NCBI GenBank assembly: GCA_964542455.1 | Contig: CAZIUC010000006.1 | Location: 62,001 to 126,000, forward strand | From: PFJX01 sp964542455 | GTDB taxonomy: Bacteria; Pseudomonadota; Gammaproteobacteria; Burkholderiales; Thiobacillaceae | Direction: 5' to 3' | DNA length: 64,000 nucleotides | Shown here: one piece after another, positions 34,987 to 43,491 of the stretch | How the letters are laid out: every line of letters starts with the position of its first letter | Numbering within the stretch: the stretch's first letter is position 1 | Position numbers and translations under genes: made by a program | Notes under the pieces: model-generated | Database searches by the model: none | Seen by the model: only the letters and a program-made list of their open reading frames with translations | Told to the model about the DNA's origin: nothing

Positions 34987-35325
34987 TTATGCGTAGACCG
35001 GAGCGATGGCTTTTTCCGGTTCCTCCGCCGGCCCGGTTTCACCCCGGTAAGGCGAGATCTAGCGCAGTTGCGCGATGATTTCCAAGGTGACTTCGATGAC
35101 CCGATCGATTTCCGCCTCGGTGGTGTAGAGCGACAGCGTGAAGCGGTTGGTGACGTCGCCAGTGGGGAAAGCGCGCGGCACCTTGGCCAGGATGCCGGCT
35201 TCCAGCTTGTCGCGCAGGCGGCGCACTTCGGTGTTCTCCTGGCGCATCGACGCCAGCGCCAGTTCGCAGGCCTTGCCGAGAGCGGCAATGGCGGCGGTGT
35301 TTTCCGTGCCGGCGCGTCGCCCGCC
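34987..35325 (-). pseudogene. nifS: 3' fragment of nifS (cysteine desulfurase)
   Basis: The minus strand encodes 'GGRRAGTENTAAIAALGKACELALASM', 'NTEVRRLRDKLEAGILAKVP' and 'FTLSLYTTEAEIDRVIEVTLEII', the C-terminal part of NifS. The stretch carrying the active-site Cys loop (between 'GDVTNR' and 'FTLSLY') is deleted in frame, about 70 residues. A TAG at 35059-35061 interrupts the final 'ISPYRGETGPAEEPEKAIAP' tail. The N-terminal half is replaced by a nifU fragment. Not functional. Confidence 0.85.
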
Positions 35326-35327
35326 GA

Positions 35328-35506
35328 CGGCCTGCAAAGCCTCGGGCTCCATAACCAAGCAGTGCCTCTTTTCCGGCGGCAGACTCGAGATAAGCGGCGA
35401 TGTCCTGGAGGCTGACCTTGAGCGCGGCGTCCAGCGTCATGCCCCTGATGATCTCGGTCAGCGCCGAACTGGAGGCAATGGCGGAATCGCAACCAAAGGT
35501 CTGGAA
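35328..35506 (-). pseudogene. nifU: Fragment of nifU (Fe-S scaffold)
   Basis: 'FQTFGCDSAIASSSALTEII' and 'RGMTLDAALKVSLQDIAAYL' is the IscU-like core of NifU (normally FGCGSAIASSSALTEM), followed in another frame by 'VMEPEALQAV' (normally VMGREALEAA). The start of the gene is cut by a fragment of the family C repeat at 35502-35517, and the end runs straight into the nifS fragment. Confidence 0.85.
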
Positions 35507-35517
35507 GCCTGCGCTAC
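35502..35517. repeat. Fragment of family C repeat
   Basis: 'tggaagcctgcgctac' corresponds to the right arm of the GCCGGC repeat (ggaagccggcgctac) with decay. It marks the break point of nifU. Confidence 0.5.
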
Positions 35518-35588
35518 AGGGCGGCCTTCGCATTGTTGGCGTCTCTTGCCTGGATCGTCCTGTCTCCACTTCCGCAAAGGAAACCACC

Positions 35589-35990
35589 ATGTCCCGCATC
35601 GGCATATCTTTCGGTAGCAGCAACGGCAATACCCGCCGCATCGCCAAGATGATCAAGAAGCGCTACGACGACGACACCATGGCCGACGCGCTCAACGTCA
35701 ACAAGGCCACGCCGGAGCTGGTGGCCAGTTACGACTACCTGATTCTCGGCACACCGACTTTAGGTGAGGGAGCTCTGCCCTGACTCGACGCCGATTGTCA
35801 GCAACGGAGTTGCGCGTAGTTCCTGCCACAGTTGCGGGACGTCGATTTCACCGGCAAGACCGTCGCCCTCTATCGCCTGGGTGACCCCGAAAAATACCCG
35901 GAAAACTTCGTCGATGCGCTCGATTGGCTGATCGACAAGCCGACAGGCTTCCACGAGAATGGCTCGCCCATCCGGGCGCCTTTCAAATAA
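35589..35990 (+). pseudogene. nifF: nifF-type flavodoxin gene with stop codons
   Basis: ATG at 35589 begins 'MSRIGISFGSSNGNTRRIAK', the FMN phosphate-binding loop of long-chain flavodoxins, then 'YDYLILGTPTLGEGALP'. One frame continues through TGA (35781) and TAG (35817) into 'FLPQLRDVDFTGKTVALYRLGD'. The C-terminal third is shortened. Flavodoxins of this type (NifF) donate electrons to nitrogenase reductase. The two nonsense codons and truncation make it dead, but decay is recent because codons remain readable. AAAGGA lies upstream of the start. Confidence 0.85.
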
Positions 35991-36005
35991 TTTTCAGGAG
36001 ATACC

Positions 36006-36554
36006 ATGCGCCATCTAGCCCTTTGTCTTGTCCTTGCCGCCGCCGCCCCTCTGGCCAGCGCCGGCTGCGTGCCCGTCATCGGCACTGTCATACTGACCCC
36101 GGAAAATCCGGGCACCTGTACCGTGCAGGACATGCAGGTGGGGGGGCAGTGGGCGGGCCTGAACTTCCTGGGTAATTACGACCCCTCGAACCCCGTGTGC
36201 TTCAACAGCAAACTCAAACTGGTCGGCCTGCCGGCAATCAACGGCCATTCCGGCGTGACCTCGGAAATGATGGGCAGCCTGCTACCCGGCGGCGGCGTCG
36301 CGGCCAGCCCGGCCGGCGTCCAGGAATACCGGAAAGTCCTGACCGCTCGCAGCACCTTCTCACTGGGCGGCACCCGCTTCTATGCCGCCGAGGTGATCAT
36401 CGACACCGGCAATGGTCAGATGGTCACCGAGCAAAGCGTCATTACCAACACCGACGGCAAAGGCTTGCTCAAGAACGCCACGGGTGGTTTCACCATCCTG
36501 GGCAACAGCATCGGCGAGACCGCCCGTGTGCAAGGCCAACTCTGCACGAAGTAA
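36006..36554 (+). CDS. Secreted protein of unknown function
   Basis: 182 residues with a clear signal peptide (MRHLALCLVLAAAAPLASAG). The mature part has four cysteines ('AGCVPVIG', 'PGTCTVQD', 'NPVCFNSK', terminal 'GQLCTK') and many small and beta-prone residues ('MVTEQSVITNTDGKGLL'). AGGAG lies 6 nt before the ATG. It is flanked by the nifF relic and a methyltransferase gene. I do not recognise a family; it looks like a small periplasmic or extracellular beta protein. Confidence 0.6.
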   Translation: MRHLALCLVLAAAAPLASAGCVPVIGTVILTPENPGTCTVQDMQVGGQWAGLNFLGNYDPSNPVCFNSKLKLVGLPAINGHSGVTSEMMGSLLPGGGVAASPAGVQEYRKVLTARSTFSLGGTRFYAAEVIIDTGNGQMVTEQSVITNTDGKGLLKNATGGFTILGNSIGETARVQGQLCTK

Positions 36555-36771
36555 GTCGACTGGCGCGGCGTCGCCCTCATCGGTGACGCCGCCTTGCTGA
36601 AGGCTGCCTGCCGCGCCTCGCGGTGGGATGATCCAACCCCCATTAAAGGGGATCGGGGCTTGGCGGTAAGCTCCCGGATTTCCCGCGCCACCGCGCTTTC
36701 ATCAACGACTTCGCCCGCCTCGCCAAGCGCGTTGCCGAAGCCGCCCTCCGTGCCCAAGGAGCGACCAGTCT

Positions 36772-37455
36772 ATGGACGAGAAAGCCAGGCATGAATTTCT
36801 GCAAATGGTGGCCAGCTACCAGAAACGCGGCGACCCCACCGGATGGTGCGACAAGGTTTACCGCGACGCCGGCGGCGACTTCAGGGCCGTTTTCTGGGCG
36901 GATCTGGCGCCCAATCCTTTTCTCGTTTCCTGGCTGGAAGATCATCCGGTTTCCGGCGCGCGTTTGCGGGCGGTGACGATAGGCTGCGGTGTGGGCGATG
37001 ATGCGGAGGCCCTGGCGGCCCACGGCTATCAAGTCACCGCCTTCGACATCGCTCCAGCCGCCATTGACTTGTGCCGCAAGCGGTATCCCGATAGCGGCGT
37101 GGCGTATCTGGTGGCCGACCTGTTCGACCACCCGCCTGCTTGGACACAGGGGTTTGACCTGGTTTATGAATGCAACACGATCCAGATATTGCCTGGTGAA
37201 TATCGGCTCCGCGCCTTGAATGCGATCGCGGACCTGGTGACCGCGGGCGGCATCGCGCTGGTCTCGTGCAGAAGCCGGCAGGCCGGGGAAATGGAAAACG
37301 CGTTTCCTCTGCCCCTGGATCGGGCGGAAATAAACGGATTCGTTCGTGCCGGACTCAGAGAATTGACTTTCGTGGCTTACGACGACGATCAGGACCCGCC
37401 GGTGCCTCACTTTTTTGCCAGCTACAGCAGGCCGATTCAAGGCAATTCGGAATAG
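36772..37455 (+). CDS. Class I SAM-dependent methyltransferase
   Basis: 227 residues. The AdoMet-binding motif is 'VTIGCGVGDDAEALAAHGYQVTAFDIAP', followed by 'VADLFDHPPAW' and 'FDLVYECNTIQILPGEYRLRAL' (motifs II and III). The layout is near the thiopurine/TehB-like small-molecule methyltransferases. Substrate unknown. Upstream (36555-36771) a stretch reading 'AFINDFARLAKRVAEAALRAQG' looks like another gene remnant but cannot be assigned. Confidence 0.8.
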   Translation: MDEKARHEFLQMVASYQKRGDPTGWCDKVYRDAGGDFRAVFWADLAPNPFLVSWLEDHPVSGARLRAVTIGCGVGDDAEALAAHGYQVTAFDIAPAAIDLCRKRYPDSGVAYLVADLFDHPPAWTQGFDLVYECNTIQILPGEYRLRALNAIADLVTAGGIALVSCRSRQAGEMENAFPLPLDRAEINGFVRAGLRELTFVAYDDDQDPPVPHFFASYSRPIQGNSE

Positions 37456-37479
37456 CAGGCCACCAAGCTCGTTCTGCGT

Positions 37480-37698
37480 TTATCTCCGCCGGTGCTTGAT
37501 CTTCTTCACAACCTTGCCCGCCACGTAGGCGGCGAATTCATCGATGTTTTCCTAGCCCCGCTTCACCGCGAGCTCCGCCAGCGCGTTAATCAGGCAACGA
37601 GCCTGTTCGATCTCGGCGAAGCGTCTGCCGCGGGTGACACAACGTTCGCCATCGTCGCGGCAGACGGTTTTGCCTTTGCAGGGGGTGAAGGTGGGCAT
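37480..37698 (-). pseudogene. Small Cys-containing protein gene with one nonsense codon
   Basis: 72 codons on the minus strand: 'MPTFTPCKGKTVCRDDGERC', 'VTRGRRFAEIEQARCLINAL', 'AELAVKRG-stop-ENIDEFAAYVA' and 'GKVVKKIKHRRR'. Start, both flanking halves and the final stop are in one frame; only a TAG (probably from a Tyr codon) breaks it. I believe related small proteins with a fuller Cys set accompany nif genes in betaproteobacteria, but I could not verify that here. Confidence 0.55.
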
Positions 37699-37748
37699 GG
37701 GGCGTTACAAGTGGGTGGTCGGGTGAGGCCGGGGCCGATTGGGTCAGT

Positions 37749-37837
37749 GTAGCGCCGGCATCCTTGCCGGCGTCTTTGAAAACAGCCGGCTGGCCCTAAA
37801 GGATACCGGCCTTCTGGGCCATAAAGCCGGCGCTACA
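37749..37837. repeat. GCCGGC palindromic repeat, family C (copy 3, with insert)
   Basis: Same ends as the other copies ('tagcgccggcatccttgccg' and 'agccggcgctac'), but the right arm is split by about 30 bp containing its own small hairpin ('ggccttctgggcc'). Confidence 0.7.
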
Positions 37838-38020
37838 GGTGGGGTCGCCCGCCTGGCCTCGGCTTCTGAACTGAATGAAGTCGCGGCGAAAAGTGGCGCT
37901 ACCCGGCATGGCCTCGTGGTGGTGCTTCCTTGTCCGTCAAGCCCCGTTTTTATAAATTTTTTACCTGAGCCTGGATACCATGACCTTCCGGACAACTTTG
38001 GTGATCAGGTAACTGTGCGA

Positions 38021-39496
38021 ATGAAGCCCTATGGGTTGGTGAAATATGGGCCTGGAATCATGGGCGGCATTGCGCTCACGCTGCTGATTTCACCCTTTCG
38101 GGCGGCCATCGATTTTTCCAATATTGCCTTGCTCTATGTCCTGCTGGTGGTTGTAACGGCCATCTGGTCTGGGCGTGGCCCGGCCATTGTCACGGCATTT
38201 CTGGGATCACTGGCGTTCGCTTATGTTTTCGTCCCACCCTACTTTTCCCTGGCCATCACTGAAGTCCAGCACCTCGTCAGCGCGCTGATCATGCTGGTGG
38301 TGGCGCTGCTGGTGGGGCATCTGACCTCCAAGCTGAAAAACCATGTCGAGTCCGCCGAGGCGAGAGAGCGGCATTCGCGCGCCTTGTACCTGTTGGCCAG
38401 CCAACTGACGGCCACTCAGACCGCCGAGGAGGTACAGAACATCAGCAGGCATTTTCTGACGACACTGTTCTCCGCGGAAAACGTCAGGATACTTTCCCCG
38501 GACACCTTCGACGATCTCCCCGCGCCCTTGAGTCCGGCTAGCCTGGCGGACATCATCGCCAGCCGGAACCTGGCCACGCTGCCTGTCCCAGATACGACGC
38601 GGTCTTACATGGTGTTGCCGCTGCGCATGTCGCGGGGATTGCAAGGCGTCCTCATCTTCACCCTGGACGCCCCGGGTGTGGTGACTGGCTATATCAGGGA
38701 ATCGCTGGAAACCATGTCTTCGGTGGTCGCGGTAGCCCTGGAGCGCGTCCATTACGCCGAACTGGCCAAGGACACGGAGGTAAGAATGGCCTCCGAGACC
38801 CTGCGCAGCACCATACTTTCAGCACTTTCCCACGATTTGCGCACCCCGCTCACAGCTTTGGTGGGCCTGGCCGATACGTTGGCGGAGGGGCGGGCCGCGC
38901 AGCCCGACAAGCAGCGGGCCATGATGCTGGCCATCCGCGATCAGGCGCTTGGCATCAACCGGCTGGTCGGCAATCTTTTGGAAATGGCCCGCCTGCAATC
39001 CGGCGCGGTCACCCTCAACAAGGAATGGCAACCGGTGGAGGAGGTCATAGGCGCCAGCCTGCAACAGTTGCGGCTGCAACTCGAAGGGCATTGCGTCACG
39101 GTCAAGATCATGCCGGCGCTGCCGCCGGTCGAATTCGACGCTGTCCTGGTCGAGCGCGCGATCTGCAATCTGCTGGAGAACGCCACCAAGTACAGCCCGC
39201 CGGACAGCGAAATCATCCTGTCGGCGGAGCAATTGCACGAGTGGCTGGAGATCGCTATTTGCGACCGCGGCAAGGGCTTGCCGAAAGGCGACGTAACCGA
39301 ACTCTTCGGTGTGTTTCGCCGCGGCCAGCGCGAGTCGAACATCCCTGGCCTCGGCTTGGGCCTGGCCATCGTCCGCAGCATCGTCGAAGCACATGGCGGT
39401 AGCGTCGATGCGCACAACCGCAAGGACGGCGGCGCCTGCTTCAGATTCTGGCTGCCGCTGGGGCAGCCACCCGCCGAACTGGCGGCGGAAGCATGA
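38021..39496 (+). CDS. kdpD: KdpD-like sensor histidine kinase lacking the N-terminal KdpD/USP domains
   Basis: 491 residues from the ATG at 38021 (GTG at 38015 also possible). Four membrane helices of the DUF4118 module (about 12-30, 35-50, 53-72, 85-102), a GAF-like region (about 125-240), H-box 'LSALSHDLRTPLTALVG' with His271, and ATPase motifs 'NLLENATKYSPP', 'DRGKGLP' and 'GLGLGLAIVRSIVEAHGG'. Normal KdpD has an additional cytoplasmic half of roughly 400 residues that reads K+ and nucleotides; it is absent here. The stop overlaps kdpE. Confidence 0.88.
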   Translation: MKPYGLVKYGPGIMGGIALTLLISPFRAAIDFSNIALLYVLLVVVTAIWSGRGPAIVTAFLGSLAFAYVFVPPYFSLAITEVQHLVSALIMLVVALLVGHLTSKLKNHVESAEARERHSRALYLLASQLTATQTAEEVQNISRHFLTTLFSAENVRILSPDTFDDLPAPLSPASLADIIASRNLATLPVPDTTRSYMVLPLRMSRGLQGVLIFTLDAPGVVTGYIRESLETMSSVVAVALERVHYAELAKDTEVRMASETLRSTILSALSHDLRTPLTALVGLADTLAEGRAAQPDKQRAMMLAIRDQALGINRLVGNLLEMARLQSGAVTLNKEWQPVEEVIGASLQQLRLQLEGHCVTVKIMPALPPVEFDAVLVERAICNLLENATKYSPPDSEIILSAEQLHEWLEIAICDRGKGLPKGDVTELFGVFRRGQRESNIPGLGLGLAIVRSIVEAHGGSVDAHNRKDGGACFRFWLPLGQPPAELAAEA

Positions 39497-40206
39497 GCGA
39501 AAATATGAACGAAGACATGAGCGAAGGCGCGCGGATACTGCTGGTCGAGGACGACCGGCACATCCGGCAATTCGTCGCCTCCGCCCTGGAGAGCGAGGGG
39601 TATCGCATCGCCACCGCCGCTTCCGTGCGCGAGGCCAATCTCGCGCTGGAGCACAACCAGCCCGATCTGGTGGTGCTTGATCTGGGCTTGCCTGACCGGG
39701 ATGGGCTCGAATTCATCCGGGATTATCGGGGCTGGTCCGCGACACCGATCCTGGTGCTCTCCGCGCGCGCGTTGGAGAGCGAGAAGGTGACCGCGCTCGA
39801 TGTCGGCGCCGATGACTATCTGACCAAGCCCTTTGGCGTGTCGGAATTGCTGGCGCGGGTGCGCGCCCAGTTGCGCCGCCGCCTGGGTTGGACCGAGCGG
39901 GAACAGCCGCTGATTCGTTTCGGCGACTTCGAGATCGACTGCATCGGGCGGGTGGTCCGGCGCGCGGGTGAAGTCATCCATCTGACCCAGATCGAATACC
40001 GCCTGCTGCTCTGCCTGGCCACCCATCCCGGCCGGGTGATGACCCACCGCCAGTTGCTCGCCCAGGTATGGGGCGCCGAAGCGGTGGAAAGCCATCAATA
40101 CCTGCGGGTCTATGTTGGCCATCTGCGCCAGAAGATCGAATCCGAACCGGCCCGGCCGCGCCACATCCTCACCGAAAGTGGCGTCGGTTACCGCTTCCAA
40201 CCCTGA
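39493..40206 (+). CDS. kdpE: KdpE-like OmpR-family response regulator
   Basis: 237 residues. Receiver with Asp63 ('DLVVLDLGLPDRDGL') and the Lys of 'DYLTKPFG', then an OmpR/PhoB winged-helix domain ('VIHLTQIEYRLLLCLATHPGRVMTHRQLLAQVWG', 'HYLRVYVGHLRQKIE' type). Overlaps the kinase by 4 bases. No kdpFABC genes follow; instead fixABCX and the K+ transporter gene kup lie downstream at short spacing, so these may be its targets or merely share the transcript. Confidence 0.9.
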   Translation: MSENMNEDMSEGARILLVEDDRHIRQFVASALESEGYRIATAASVREANLALEHNQPDLVVLDLGLPDRDGLEFIRDYRGWSATPILVLSARALESEKVTALDVGADDYLTKPFGVSELLARVRAQLRRRLGWTEREQPLIRFGDFEIDCIGRVVRRAGEVIHLTQIEYRLLLCLATHPGRVMTHRQLLAQVWGAEAVESHQYLRVYVGHLRQKIESEPARPRHILTESGVGYRFQP

Positions 40207-40222
40207 CCTGGCGGCAACCACC

Positions 40223-41077
40223 ATGCACATCGTCGTTTGCATCAAGCAGGTTCCAGACAGCGCCCAGATCCGGGTGCATCCGGTGACCAACACCATCATG
40301 CGCCAGGGGGTACCCGCCATCGTCAACCCCTACGATCTGTTCGCCATCGAGGCGGCCCTGCGCCTGAAGGACGCGCTGGGCGGCAGGGTGACGGTCATGA
40401 GCATGGGGCCGGCCCAGGCCGAACCCGCCATGCGCAGAGCCATTTCCCTGGGCTGCGACGAGGCCATTCTGGTGACCGATCGCATCTTTGCCGGCGCCGA
40501 TACCCTGGCCACGTCCTATGTGCTGGCCTCGGCCATCCGCACCCTCGACAAGGTGTCGCCCGTCGACCTGGTGTTCACCGGCAAGCAGACCATCGATGGC
40601 GATACCGCTCAGGTCGGGCCGGGTATCGCCAAGCGTCTGGACATGCAGTTGCTGACCTATGTCTCGCGCATCGTCGAAGTCGATCCGGCGCGGCGGCGCA
40701 TCGTCGTCGAGCGCCGCGCCGAAGGGGGGGTGCAGGTGCTGGAGACGGCCTTACCGGCGCTGGTCACCATGCTGGAAGGCGGCCAGGAAATTCGCTTCGC
40801 GGCAACGCCCGACATGTTTCGGGCGGCCCGGGCGAGCATCCACCACTGGGACCGGAACGCGGCCGGCATCGAGGACATCAAGCTGGTCGGATTGAAGGGC
40901 AGCCCCACCATCGTCAGCCGCGTGTTCGGGCCAACACCACGCGCGGACAAGGCCAAGCCGGTCGCCTTCGATCCGGCCGATCCGGACGGCAGCGCCGCCA
41001 GCCTGCTGGCGCGTCTTCTCGATGAAATGCCGAAAGCCCGCAAGGAACTTGAACAACGCCGCGCGGGAACGCGATAA
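40223..41077 (+). CDS. fixA: Electron-transfer flavoprotein beta subunit FixA
   Basis: 284 residues. The ETF-beta opening 'MHIVVCIKQVPDS' and the nucleotide-binding 'VDLVFTGKQTIDGDTAQVGPGIAKRL' are intact. With FixB it forms the bifurcating flavoprotein that takes two electrons from NADH and sends one to quinone through FixCX and one to ferredoxin or flavodoxin. The start at 40223 is 16 nt after kdpE. The longer open frame upstream overlaps kdpE and is not used. Confidence 0.93.
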   Translation: MHIVVCIKQVPDSAQIRVHPVTNTIMRQGVPAIVNPYDLFAIEAALRLKDALGGRVTVMSMGPAQAEPAMRRAISLGCDEAILVTDRIFAGADTLATSYVLASAIRTLDKVSPVDLVFTGKQTIDGDTAQVGPGIAKRLDMQLLTYVSRIVEVDPARRRIVVERRAEGGVQVLETALPALVTMLEGGQEIRFAATPDMFRAARASIHHWDRNAAGIEDIKLVGLKGSPTIVSRVFGPTPRADKAKPVAFDPADPDGSAASLLARLLDEMPKARKELEQRRAGTR

Positions 41078-41091
41078 CCGCGCTCACCACC

Positions 41092-42183
41092 ATGACAGCC
41101 ACGCCAGCCAGCAAACCGATCAAGAAACGCAAGATCAAACTCGACGAGCATCTGCTCGCCTATCGCGGTGTCTGGGTCTTCGTCGAAAACGAACGTGGCC
41201 ACGTCCACCCCGTCTCCTGGGAACTCATGGGGCAGGGACGGCAGCTCGCCGACCAGTTGCAAGTCGAGCTTTGCGCGGTCGTCATGGGCGCGCCGGGCGC
41301 GGAACTCGACGCCCACTGCGAGGCGGCCTTCCATTACGGCGCCGACCGCTGTTACCGGGTCGCCAGCCCGGTCCTGCTGCATTACCGAAACGAACCGTAC
41401 ACCCAGGCGCTCACGCAACTGGTCAACGCCTACCAGCCCGAGATACTTTTCCTTGGGGCGACCGCGCTGGGGCGCGACTTGGCCGGCTCGGTCGCCACCA
41501 CGCTGAAGACCGGGCTGACCGCCGATTGCACCGAGTTGGCGATCGACCCCGAGGACCGCTGCCTGCTGGCTACCCGCCCCACCTTCGGCGGCAGTCTGCT
41601 GTGCACCATCGCCACCCTCAACTACCGCCCCCAGATGGCGACGGTCCGCCACCGGGTGATGCCGATGCCGCGACCAGAATCACAACGCAGCGGCCTGATC
41701 GTCGATTTCGAGCCGGGCCTGGTGGAAGCAAGCATCGTCACCAAACTCCTCGAATTCCTGCCGGACAGGCTCGACGACAAGCAGCACCTGGCCTACGCCG
41801 AGATCGTCGTCGCGGGAGGCAAGGGCCTCGGCAAGGCGGAAAACTTCCAACTGGTATGGGACCTGGCCGGGGTGCTCGGCGCGGAGGTGGGCGCCACGCG
41901 CGCCGCCATCCATGCCGGCTGGGTCGCGGCCGATCGCCAGGTAGGGCAGACCGGCAAGACGGTGCGCCCCGCCCTCTATATCGCGGCGGGCATTTCCGGC
42001 GCCATTCAGCATCGCGTGGGCATGGAAGGTTCGGACTGCATCGTCGCCATCAACAGCGACCCCAACGCCCCCATTTTCGATTTCGCGCACTACGCCGTGG
42101 TCGGCGATTGTGTGAAGGTGCTGCCCGCGCTCGCGCGGGCCTTCAGCGCCTATCTGGGCAATCCCATCAAGGTGGCCGCATGA
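41092..42183 (+). CDS. fixB: Electron-transfer flavoprotein alpha subunit FixB
   Basis: 363 residues. A basic N-terminal extension (KPIKKRKIKLDEHLLAYRG) is followed by the domain 'VWVFVENERGHVHPVSWELM' typical of FixB from nitrogen fixers. C-terminal FAD-binding blocks are 'IVVAGGKGLGKAENFQLV', 'VGQTGKTVRPALYIAAGISGAIQH' and 'IVAINSDPNAPIFDFAHY'. ATGA overlap with fixC. Carries the electron-transferring FAD. Confidence 0.95.
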   Translation: MTATPASKPIKKRKIKLDEHLLAYRGVWVFVENERGHVHPVSWELMGQGRQLADQLQVELCAVVMGAPGAELDAHCEAAFHYGADRCYRVASPVLLHYRNEPYTQALTQLVNAYQPEILFLGATALGRDLAGSVATTLKTGLTADCTELAIDPEDRCLLATRPTFGGSLLCTIATLNYRPQMATVRHRVMPMPRPESQRSGLIVDFEPGLVEASIVTKLLEFLPDRLDDKQHLAYAEIVVAGGKGLGKAENFQLVWDLAGVLGAEVGATRAAIHAGWVAADRQVGQTGKTVRPALYIAAGISGAIQHRVGMEGSDCIVAINSDPNAPIFDFAHYAVVGDCVKVLPALARAFSAYLGNPIKVAA

Positions 42184-43481
42184 GCGAACGGTTCGATGTC
42201 ATCGTGGTGGGCGCCGGCCCGGCCGGCAACGCGGCGGCCTATACCTTGGCCAAGGCGGGGCTGGAGGTTCTCCAGATCGAGCGCGGCGAATTTCCCGGCT
42301 CGAAGAACGTGCAGGGCGCCATCCTCTATGCCGACGCCCTGGAACGGCTGATCCCCGACTTTCGCGACAGCGCGCCGCTGGAGCGGCACATCATCGAACA
42401 ACGCATGTGGGTGCTTGATGAGCACTCCTACCTCGGCGGCCATTATCGTTCGGCCGAGTTCGCCAAGCCGCCGCACAACCGTTACACCATCATTCGCGCC
42501 CGCTTCGACAAGTGGTTCTCCGAGCAGGTGCAGAAGGCCGGCGCCCTGCTGCTCTGCGAGACCACGGTGAAGACCTTGTTGCGCGACAAACAGGGCAAGG
42601 TCATCGGCGTCGAGGTGGACCGCGCGGACGGCCAGATTTATGCCGACGCGGTCATCCTGGCCGATGGCGCCAATTCTCTGGTGGCGACGCGAGCCGGCTT
42701 GCGCCGGGACATTCGCGCGGAGACGGCCGCCCTGGCGGTGAAGGAAGTCATCTTTCTGCCCAAGGAAACCGTGGAGGCGCGCTTCAACCTGGGTGACCGC
42801 GAAGGCGCCGTGATCGAGATGCTGGGCAGCATTTCCCAGGGCATGGTCGGCACCGGCTTTCTCTATACCAACAAGGATTCGATCTCCATCGGCATCGGCT
42901 GCATGCTGTCCGATCTGCGCCACCAGCGGATCACTCTGGTGGAACTGCTGGAACGCATGAAGGCGCATCCGGCCATCGCGCCCCTTATCGCCGGCGGCGA
43001 GGCGCGCGAATACGCCGCCCACCTGATTCCCGAGGGCGGCTACGACGCCCTGCCGCAACTGTATGGCGAGGGCTGGATGCTGGTCGGCGATTCGGCCGGC
43101 TTTGTCAACGCCGTGCATCGCGAGGGCTCCAATCTGGCCATGACCAGCGGCCAGATGGCGGCGGCGACCCTGATAGAACTGTTCCGCGCAAAACGCCCCG
43201 CGACGGCGGCCAATCTCGCCCGTTATCGCGCGCTGCTGGACGCCAGCTTCGTCATGAAAGACCTGAAGAAATACCGCCGCCTGCCGGACACGCTCGACCG
43301 CCAGCGCCAGTTCATCAACGATTACCCCGGCCTGCTCAACCAGGCCGCGCATACCTTGCTGCGCGTCGACGGCGTGGACAAGCGCCAGAAGGAAAAGGAA
43401 ATCTTCAATGCCTTCCGCGAGCGGCGCTCACTGCTCGGTTTGTTGGGCGATGCCTATCACCTGTGGCGTGCCGCCCGTTAA
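42180..43481 (+). CDS. fixC: FixC flavoprotein-quinone oxidoreductase
   Basis: 433 residues, ETF-QO family. FAD-binding motif 'DVIVVGAGPAGNAAAYTLA' at the N-terminus, 'ERGEFPGSKNVQGAILY', and the late FAD motif 'GWMLVGDSAGFVNAVHREGSNLAM'. It receives one electron branch from FixAB and passes it to the quinone pool together with FixX. Stop/start overlap with fixB and 10 nt to fixX show a tight operon. Confidence 0.95.
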   Translation: MSERFDVIVVGAGPAGNAAAYTLAKAGLEVLQIERGEFPGSKNVQGAILYADALERLIPDFRDSAPLERHIIEQRMWVLDEHSYLGGHYRSAEFAKPPHNRYTIIRARFDKWFSEQVQKAGALLLCETTVKTLLRDKQGKVIGVEVDRADGQIYADAVILADGANSLVATRAGLRRDIRAETAALAVKEVIFLPKETVEARFNLGDREGAVIEMLGSISQGMVGTGFLYTNKDSISIGIGCMLSDLRHQRITLVELLERMKAHPAIAPLIAGGEAREYAAHLIPEGGYDALPQLYGEGWMLVGDSAGFVNAVHREGSNLAMTSGQMAAATLIELFRAKRPATAANLARYRALLDASFVMKDLKKYRRLPDTLDRQRQFINDYPGLLNQAAHTLLRVDGVDKRQKEKEIFNAFRERRSLLGLLGDAYHLWRAAR

Positions 43482-43491
43482 GGAGAACCGC

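Noticed and set aside
35530..35588. Sigma-54 promoter before the nifF relic ('tggcgtctcttgcc')
   Set aside because: GG-to-GC spacing is two bases too short.
36555..36771. Separate small gene between the secreted protein and the methyltransferase
   Set aside because: Reading frames change and no start with a ribosome site fits; it looks like a remnant but cannot be assigned.
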